From Panonychus citri (taxonomy: Eukaryota; Arthropoda; Arachnida; Trombidiformes; Tetranychidae), in the NCBI RefSeq assembly GCF_014898815.1, contig NW_026515507.1, positions 496,001 to 560,000 of the forward strand: 64,000 nucleotides of DNA, read 5' to 3'. The notes below the pieces were generated by a model. It saw only the letters and a program-made list of their open reading frames with translations. It was not told the DNA's origin and searched no databases. The translations under genes and the position numbers were made by a program. Below, one piece after another: positions 56,914 through 64,000 of the stretch (positions are counted from its first letter, which is position 1; every line of letters begins with the position of its first letter).

Positions 56914-57473
56914 AAGATTCACACTATTAATTTTACGATCATCAATTTTGTTTCTCTCTTAATGCAACGAATCCACGATGAATTACCTATTACCATGATC
57001 TCCATCTCTCCATCCTGAACCCATAGCAGCAATTAATCAACAATTAACAATCAATTTACAAACTACAATTTAAATTTCACTCTTATTTTGACAAAAGTAA
57101 ACCAAAAGTTCAATCGCAATCTTTCAGTTTCAATTGAAATTTTACAAACAAAAAAATCGAAATTGAAAAACTATTATAACCTCAATTTTCAACCAATTCT
57201 TCAATTCAAATCGAACAAAAGTTTTCATTGAAAATAATCAATTATTTTAGAAGATTAACTTTATCGATTATAATTTCTTTCATTAGGATGAAAACGCTCA
57301 TTTTTTTGTCAAAATAAGAGTAAAAATATTGTATCTCTCTTTTCCATCAAATAACAATTAACATATACCTCATCTTAATCATCACCACAACACTCAAATA
57401 CAATTACACAACGACAACCTCTATGTCCATTCAATAACCTTCTCCATCTCTTCCTCCTTGTCATCTTAATCTT

Positions 57474-57533
<60 letters not shown>

Positions 57534-58086
57534 AGTTCCCCTTCAGGTGTGTACTCCAACTCACCCTTCATCTAAGTGAATGATTTATTTGAGTGAAGTC
57601 ATCATCACACCATCATCGTCATCAACATGAAGCGTAAAACAAGTATCAATTAGGGAACACTCCTGGATTAAAACGATATCAGATTTATTTTTTTTCCTGT
57701 AAAACAACTAATTAATTGTATCATCAATGTCCTCCTTTTCTTCCTCCTTCCTCTAATCATCTTGACTTACAAAACTCTTGCTTCCTTGTATTCGGACAGT
57801 TATTGATGCTCGTGACCAACAAATCAAAGGAAACGCAAAAACGTATCACCACAACACATAAAATCTTAAACTGATGGAATCGAAGTCAAGATTGAATGTC
57901 AAGCCTTTAGGATGAACAATAATCCAACAAAAATCTGAAGTAAAAAGTGTGTCCGAATCGATATTTTTAATCAAACAAATATGAAAAGTATAAATTTATC
58001 CAATCAAGAGATGTAAATATTTTGTTAATAAATAGATGATTACTTGAACCCCGATGATTTAAAATTTTCCCTTCAATTTTCAAATT
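56914..58086. other. UBE2R 3' UTR and convergent intergenic region
   Basis: AT-rich, with no gene seen. It contains a long CT tract and lies between the 3' ends of UBE2R and PGM3. Confidence 0.6.
57477..57528. repeat. (CT)n microsatellite, ~52 bp
   Basis: Pure CT dinucleotide run, the longest simple repeat of the right half of the window. Confidence 0.95.
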
Positions 58087-60015
58087 TTAATCGAGTTTTT
58101 CTGATCGTTGTTGTTTCAGTCCAGAATATTTAGTAACCAACAAGACAATTTGTTCAGCCAATTGATCGGCATTATCCTGAGTAGTTGATTCGGTATAAAT
58201 TCTGACACAATCTTCAGTTCCAGAAGCTCGGACAATCGTTCGACTCCCTGGACCGAAAGTCTCAATCAATTTACTAATATCTTGTTGCAATGATTCGGGC
58301 TCATAGATGATCGTTGCGATATCGTTTGTCTTGATGAAGTTACGATCGGGAACTTTTAGTTTCATCAATCTCGAGGGATAAGTAGTGTAAACAGCGTCCC
58401 AGTTTTTAGGATCCCAATCTTTAGCTCTGAGAATCGCTTCGACCAAAAGAAAATCAGAAATTGCATCACCTGTAGCCTGGAAATGTAAATGAATGAGAAA
58501 GAGTTAAATGAATTAATTGATGTTAATAAATTCACAATCATTACTTCAGAATTTGTAATCATTAGTATTGCAGTTAAATTGCTTTCTAATGTTACTTACT
58601 TGGTTCATAAGGTTGAAGATTTTAATCAAAAGATTCGCTGAACCTGTTGAATCAGTTGAAGCTTTTTCCTTAACTATTTCGTAAGCTCTGTCGCTATAAC
58701 GAATTGACCCATGTCCATTAGATTCGAACCAAATAGAAATGTCACATTCTGATGTTCTTCTCATAAGGTGTTTGACTCCAGTTGGTGTACAAACAACTCG
58801 AACACCGACTGTATCTCTCAAGAATTCGGCTGTTCTTCCATTCGAATAGGCTGTTTGGATAACTTGAATGGTCAGTTTATTGGAAAGTTCACAAGCGGTG
58901 ACCAATTCTTTAATGTAAATGCAGAACAGAGCTGCAATTTTATCGCCATTTAATATTCGCAATTTCGAGTCGGAGTTTCGATAATAGAAAATGATTCTAT
59001 CGGCATCGCCATCGAAAGATGCCCAATGTTCATCGGGTTTGACGGCACAACCATAAGGTTGTCGGAATGTTGTCTCAACATAAGAAGAGCCACACTCGAA
59101 ATTGACCATTCCCTTTTCGCAGGTATTGTGAAGTTTCACCTGTAAAAAAGGCTCTAACAAAGGCACCAACTTTTTCATGGAACAAGCGCCAACACCATTG
59201 GCACAATCGAGATTCAAAATCGGCACATAATTAGAGGGAACTTCCTTAAAGGCAGAACACTGTCAACATAAAGAAGATACAAAAGATTAATGGATCAACT
59301 TAAATCAATTTAATCTCCCGATCTAAGGATTAGCAATTAAACTCACCAACTCTTTGAATGCACTTGACACTTTATTGTAATAACCTTGTTCAGTTGGGTC
59401 ACCTTCATTTAGGTTATAAGTATAAACCATATAATGTAATTGCGGAGTAGTTACCAGGCCAAAGTGACGAACCTCAGCACCGACGATTTTAGCACCATCG
59501 GTGGCTGCTTTCGCTAATCCAGCTGATGTTCCTCGTGTATCAATACCAATAAACACTAAACTTGGTCCATTCGCTTGATGCTCTTTAATCAAATCATCAA
59601 CAGATTGTTTCAACTCCTCATCCGGTAGATTAGCTAATTTGGTACAAATTGGTTCCCATTCCTCGTCCAACATTGATCCATGAGAGTCAATACATTTGAT
59701 TCCGTTATCATCAGATGGATTATGAGAAGCAGTGATCATCAAACCAACAGCTTTACCTTTGTTAATTTGAGACCTTAATCCAGCAACAATTCCCAATCTA
59801 AAGGCAGTGGAATCAAGTTTATGCCCACTGATCACAAGAACGGAAACAAAAGATTAAGAAAACAACATTAACAATTAAAAAGCTAAATTAGTAGCAGATG
59901 AAGTGATTTATACTTACAGACATCGTATTCCAGAGGTACCATAGGCGAAAACCTCAGGATATTTTTTGGGATATTTAGAAGCGACCGAAGTAAATTGTTC
60001 CGTTGATGAATCCAT
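58087..60015 (-). CDS. PGM3: Phosphoacetylglucosamine mutase
   Basis: Four exons: 60015..59918, 59827..59347, 59259..58600 and 58476..58087, all with GT-AG junctions and phases that agree. They encode 542 residues, the same length as human PGM3. The catalytic phosphoserine loop ITASHNP puts the nucleophile at Ser67. The Mg-binding loop SFDGDADR gives Asp276/278/280, matching the human numbering. The sugar-binding loop is FESNGHGS and the phosphate-binding loop near the C-terminus is VRASGTEDCVRIY. The enzyme converts GlcNAc-6-phosphate to GlcNAc-1-phosphate in the hexosamine pathway to UDP-GlcNAc. That pathway supplies chitin, N-glycans and O-GlcNAc, all central in an arthropod. The in-frame ATGs at the 5' ends of exons 2 and 3 are intronic or internal; the start chosen gives MDSSTEQF and GTSGIR. 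Confidence 0.95.
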
Positions 60016-60970
60016 TTAATCACTAATTTAAATTGTTTCAGATTTACTTTCAATTTTATAGCTTTTCTTTTCTCTCTTACAAATCTACTGGTGGTTCCAT
60101 CTCGCGACACCAAAGAACTTACTCTAATCAATAGAAGCAATAAAAATCAATGACAATTAACCGACAATTAAATAAAGACAATCAAAGTTATCACCAAATC
60201 ACAACAATTCTTGTGATTGTGATCAAGTGTAACTTTTGTTTCTCTTTTCTGAATGTAGGGGGCAGAGTTTTAGAAGAAACATTTTCTCATTTTTTTAATT
60301 GTTTCCATTTCTAAGTTAATTGAATTTTTTTAAGTGAAAAATAATCCAATGAGTGAGCAATCTGGTTGATCTTTTGAAAACTGTGTCAATTTTAATTGGA
60401 AATCAAATGGTTAATAGCAACGATGTTTTATCCAAAACAATCAATGTTAACAAAAGAGAGACTGTCAAGTGACAATTGAAAGAATTACATTCAAATTGTT
60501 AACAATTAAATGATTGTATTGATTAGTAGAAAAGGTGTAATGTTTTGGAGCAATTTACATTAATCCTTTTTCCTCTTTTTGTTTAATTGTTTCCATCTAA
60601 TTGTATGAGTCGTGATGATTTTCCTGATGAACGGCAATTGGTCTTGTCAAATTGTCTTTATGTGTTTTGTTTATCTTTCTTGGTTTAATTGCTTTTATCA
60701 GTATCTTTTGTTAATCAACTGACTAACAATCATCGTTAATTTTGATGTTTTTCTATCTGGAAATCGGTTTGTACTTTTGTTTCCTGTTTGTACCAATCAG
60801 TGTCAAAGTTTTAACCAACAAGATGATTTCGTTACATAATTTGAGTATCTATTTGATAGATTTTCAGGTTATTTGTTTTTGATTAATTTCTCAATAACCA
60901 AACAATAATTTGGAATAGAATATACAAAAATTTGATCAATGAAATTTAAAAGAAAATGGAAGAGAAATGA
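60016..60970. other. Intergenic region upstream of PGM3
   Basis: AT-rich, with no gene seen; PGM3 promoter and the 3' flank of the coiled-coil gene. Confidence 0.55.
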
Positions 60971-62374
60971 TTAGACTTTTATTCCTCTCGATAGTTTGAA
61001 CATCAGTAGTTCTCCTGAAAGTTGTGTCTTGACCATTCGTTTCTCTTTTAGTTTCTTCTTTTTCTCAGCTTTACGTCGGCGAGCAGCTTCTTTGGCTGCT
61101 CTGAATTCATCTTCGATTGACTTTATTCGTTTCTGATTTTGTTCGAATTCTTCTCTGACTTTGTCACCATCTTGCATTGATACTCGGGCTCTGGCTTGGG
61201 CACTTCTAAGTTCAATTTCCTTATTGTTGGCTTTACTTTGTAAAGTTTGAATTTTTTCACCATATTCCTTGTCCATGGTCTCTGTTTTCTTTTTTAAACT
61301 TTCAATATTTTCGGTCTTCTCCCTTATTTTTGTTTTATTTTCTTCAGTTTGAGATCTCATGGAAATTAGAGCTGCACTTTTCTTGGCGACTTTCTCTTGA
61401 ATAGTAGAAAGTTTTTGTTCGAGCTCTGGTATCTCTTTTATTTTCTCCTTCATGGATTCAATTCTGTTTCCCATGGCAACATATTGTCTCTGTTTTTCTG
61501 TATTTGAACAAATCATGGCAGCCAATTTCTCCTGGGTGACTTCGTCAGCTTCTTTGGCTTTCAACTTTGCTTCAGCTATTTGTTGTTTTTTTTCTTTCAT
61601 CTTTTCATCTTGAACCGCCAATTCTTTGTTCACTGCTTCAATTTCACGATCTTTTATATCACTTTTTACTCTTGTCTCGTCGAACTTTCCATTTAACTCT
61701 ACAAGTGATTTTCGCACTGAAATTATTTCATCACCGTGTGGATCAAATGGACCCATTTCCTTTAGAAACTTGAAAACTTTCAAACAATCGTTTAAAATAT
61801 CAGAAGCACTTCTCTTGTTGCTCGCATCAACTTTTTTCACCTTATTGGAATATCCATAGCCATCAATACTCTGGTTGGCTAAAGCAGCGAAAACCGTTGC
61901 ACTTTCTCGATCTTCATCCATTCCAGCTTTTTCATTCCCAGACAAGGTCGCACTGACAGTACTCATCAAAGGTTTGATGTCTTTACAAACTTCTAGGTGA
62001 GCTTTACATCCAGATATGATTTTATTGATGGACTCCAATAGTTCACTTTCTAATTCTTTTTTTCTTTTCAACACTTGACCATCCGAGTTGATTTTATCAC
62101 CAAAAGCTGCCAGTTCCGCTATATAGTTGAGTTTTACATTTTTCAATTCATTTTCAGCCGTTAATTGTTGAGAGGTAACAAAATCTTCTCTCAGAACCAA
62201 AATGCGTTCATTTTCAATTTGAATAATCTGCTGCAAAAATCTATCAACATTTGAAGCACCATAATCAAAATTTTCCATCTTTTCAATAGACTCTGAGTGA
62301 GCAACATCAGCGCCAGTATCAATCACTTCACTTTCATTCATTTTTGATCCGAAATTATTTTCATTCGGATCCAT
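60971..62374 (-). CDS. Unrecognised coiled-coil protein, 467 residues
   Basis: A single open exon beginning with MDPNENN; an in-frame GTG lies further 5' but ATG at 62374 is the natural start. Residues ~40-150 are helical (RFLQQIIQIENERILVLRED). A short segment with ILNDCLKVFKFLKEMGPFDP near 200-220 may be a small globular part. From about 225 to the C-terminus it is nearly continuous heptad-like sequence rich in Lys/Glu, ending in a highly basic stretch (AARRRKAEKKKKLKEKR) and a short hydrophobic tail (LLMFKLSRGIKV). No signal peptide or membrane segment. The shape is reminiscent of kinetochore, centrosome or cytoskeletal coiled-coil proteins, but no family signature could be named. A CTCF-like motif lies ~190 bp upstream of the ATG. 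Confidence 0.8.
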   Translation of the reverse strand: MDPNENNFGSKMNESEVIDTGADVAHSESIEKMENFDYGASNVDRFLQQIIQIENERILVLREDFVTSQQLTAENELKNVKLNYIAELAAFGDKINSDGQVLKRKKELESELLESINKIISGCKAHLEVCKDIKPLMSTVSATLSGNEKAGMDEDRESATVFAALANQSIDGYGYSNKVKKVDASNKRSASDILNDCLKVFKFLKEMGPFDPHGDEIISVRKSLVELNGKFDETRVKSDIKDREIEAVNKELAVQDEKMKEKKQQIAEAKLKAKEADEVTQEKLAAMICSNTEKQRQYVAMGNRIESMKEKIKEIPELEQKLSTIQEKVAKKSAALISMRSQTEENKTKIREKTENIESLKKKTETMDKEYGEKIQTLQSKANNKEIELRSAQARARVSMQDGDKVREEFEQNQKRIKSIEDEFRAAKEAARRRKAEKKKKLKEKRMVKTQLSGELLMFKLSRGIKV

Positions 62375-63283
62375 TGTCACAGTAAACACTTAATAATTGA
62401 GAAAATAAAACCAACTAAACAATTAAAAAAAGTAAAAATAAAGATGATTTATCAATTTAATCAATTGATTTAAAAAAATTGAAAGACAATAACGAACAAC
62501 TAGATTGATGGAAAATCGAATTTTCAAAAATTCTAAAAAGAGAACATTTTGCTCGCCGACTTCAGCGCCATCTCTTGTTCTTTTTTCTATTTAAAGACCA
62601 AAGTTTTTTCTCTAATTAATTAACAAATGTTTCCATTGTTAATTATCATGATTGTGATTGATTTACGAAAAGCTAAACGAAGATCTCAAAGATATTTAAC
62701 ATTTCAATTTAAATGGATTTAGTCACGTGCATGTCGAGAAATTTGTCATTGTAATTGATTGAATTTTATTGATCTTTCATGAAGATAATCAAGAAAATAT
62801 TGAATATGTGACATTCCCTGCAATTAGTTGGACTAAGTAAATGATCTGATTGATTAATTGGTGATAACGAATTCGCTGATAATTTAATCATTTGATTGTC
62901 AGAATATTTTGGAAACAATTGTAGGTGTTAATTGTGAAAAGGAAATTATTGATTAGGTTAATGTTATTTGCGTGATTGTGATTAAGTTAAGACAAGGAAA
63001 ATACTGTCAATTAAATTGAATATAATCAGATATTAATAGTTACACTTATTGCAGATTAAACTGACCACTGGTCATTAAAACTTATGCGCCATTTAAGGTT
63101 GATCATAATTTCTTGATTCAATCTAATTGCTTGGACCATTTAGTAAGTTTTAATTTGTATGTAAATCTGATTGTTAATTTTCACTTTTCCTTTTAATTTC
63201 GTTCGTTTAAATTTGATTGTTCAATCGATTAGATTGTTTGTTTTTGTGGTTTGAAATAAACAGAAACCTTGATTGTTTTAATC
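62375..63283. other. Divergent intergenic region with CTCF-like motif
   Basis: Between the coiled-coil gene (minus) and the small secreted gene (plus). It contains the 15-mer AGCGCCATCTCTTGT at 62564-62578, identical to the site at 36318, and a CACGTG E-box at about 62724. No gene seen. Confidence 0.55.
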
Positions 63284-63643
63284 ATGAGAAATGAAACAAT
63301 ATGTTTAGTCGTCTTAATGGTTAATCAACTATTTCTAATTGTGATGGTTGAATCAAGAGGAATATTCCCCCAATCTAATTGTGTTTTCAATTCTAATGGT
63401 AAATTATGTGAATCAATCACAGATGAGCTCAGGTAATTAACTAATTTGATTATATTTTATCTCATCTATATGATTCATTTTGGTTTTTTTTCTTAATTTT
63501 TTTTCAGTAAAGTAGAAAATGAGATAATCAATGAAGAAAATAATATTTATCATGATGATGACCAAGATGATTCGTTAATCAATGAATTTGATGATAAAAT
63601 TGATTATCAATCAGTTCCAACGATTGAATCAACTCGAAATTGA
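63284..63643 (+). CDS. Small secreted protein or peptide precursor
   Basis: Two exons, 63284-63432 (donor AG|GTAATT) and 63508-63643 (acceptor ttttttcag), giving 94 residues. The N-terminus is a signal peptide (ETICLVVLMVNQLFLIVMV, cleavage near SRG). The only cysteines in the mature part form a C-x8-C pair (CVFNSNGKLC), compatible with a small disulfide loop as in several neuropeptides. The rest is acidic (INEENNIYHDDDQDDS). The stop at 63641 leaves a second, overlapping frame (63582-63800) that also looks coding and basic (IAAKRKQINKNRKDD, ending QTQGWR), so either a further splice or a frame change extends the product. No family identified. It could be a neuropeptide-like precursor; confidence in the gene is moderate and in the function low. 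Confidence 0.5.
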
Positions 63644-63800
63644 GAAAGATGAAAAATCTAAATCAAGTGAAACCAAATTGGATCCATTGATACCATTGTT
63701 GACCCAAATTGCTGCTAAACGAAAACAAATCAACAAAAATCGTAAAGATGATCAAAAACAAACCCCCAATTTAAATTTCCAAACCCAAGGATGGCGTTAA

Positions 63801-64000
63801 TTACACAATCAACAATTACAATGGTCAATTAAGACATAACCCACTGTAACAATTGATTATCATCAGATGATCAAACAAAAATTGACTAACAATTAGTATT
63901 AATATAATGATACTGACCAAATAAACAAAATTGTCTCCCTCAAACCTTTCAATTTGATTTAAACAATTGTGAACCTTTAAAATGGGAAGAAAAATATAAT
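63801..64000. other. Window end, no gene seen
   Basis: AT-rich 3' flank of the small secreted gene. Confidence 0.5.

Noticed and set aside
1..64000. CRISPR array, bacterial operons or prophage
   Set aside because: The window is eukaryotic: spliced genes, snRNA, class II tRNA-Ser, mitochondrial carrier; repeats are simple microsatellites, not spaced arrays.

Overview
This is a eukaryotic, strongly AT-rich window (short introns, long runs of GA/CT and GAT/ATC microsatellite, GT-AG splice sites) from an arthropod. The gene set (bark beetle/anakonda, teashirt, MFSD6, ORNT1, PNUTS, UBE2R, PGM3), the many 70-120 bp introns and the composition fit an acariform mite such as a spider mite (Tetranychus-like). 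That placement is an inference and was not tested.

Layout. 1-10 kb: the 5' part of a teashirt-like gene on the minus strand, with two coding exons split by a ~9.5 kb intron of low-complexity DNA. 10.9-13.4 kb: a divergent pair, fructosamine-3-kinase (minus) and a SIKE/FGFR1OP2 coiled-coil gene (plus). 14.8-17.3 kb: PNUTS/PPP1R10 (minus). 18.5 kb: a complete U2 snRNA gene with a 3' box. 19.4-20.5 kb: mitochondrial ornithine carrier. 23.2 kb: tRNA-Ser(CGA). 24.6-33.8 kb: a single-exon 3,094-codon bark beetle/anakonda gene (minus). 36.9-38.9 kb: a mucin-like type I membrane protein (minus, three exons). 41.1 kb: a 498-bp MITE with perfect 30-bp terminal inverted repeats and a TA duplication. 41.8-43.5 kb: a mosaic locus made of a dead METTL2 copy (41.8-43.0 kb) and pieces copied from the bark region. 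44.1-46.5 kb: an MFSD6-like transporter. About 48-55.6 kb: a non-LTR retrotransposon-like unit. 55.9-56.9 kb: a CDC34/UBE2R ubiquitin-conjugating enzyme. 58.1-60.0 kb: PGM3/AGM1. 61.0-62.4 kb: an unrecognised coiled-coil protein. 63.3-63.6 kb: a small secreted protein or peptide precursor.

The most unusual object is the ~7.5 kb unit at 48-55.6 kb. It has a gag-like ORF with three zinc knuckles and an endonuclease/reverse transcriptase ORF with all key motifs intact. Between them lie a second unknown plus-strand ORF and, on the opposite strand, a 516-codon ORF that looks like a ubiquitin-specific protease preceded by a possible dsRNA-binding domain. Its ATG is 32 bp from the RT ATG, in divergent orientation. 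The unit also carries four copies of a ~20-nt motif that folds into a small hairpin whose central base pair covaries (C-G, U-A, G-C).

Housekeeping genes dominate the rest: glycation repair (FN3K), UDP-GlcNAc synthesis (PGM3), ubiquitination (UBE2R), the urea-cycle/ornithine shuttle (SLC25A15), RNA polymerase II/PP1 regulation (PNUTS), splicing (U2) and translation (tRNA-Ser). They are interspersed with developmental and epithelial-junction genes (teashirt, bark).
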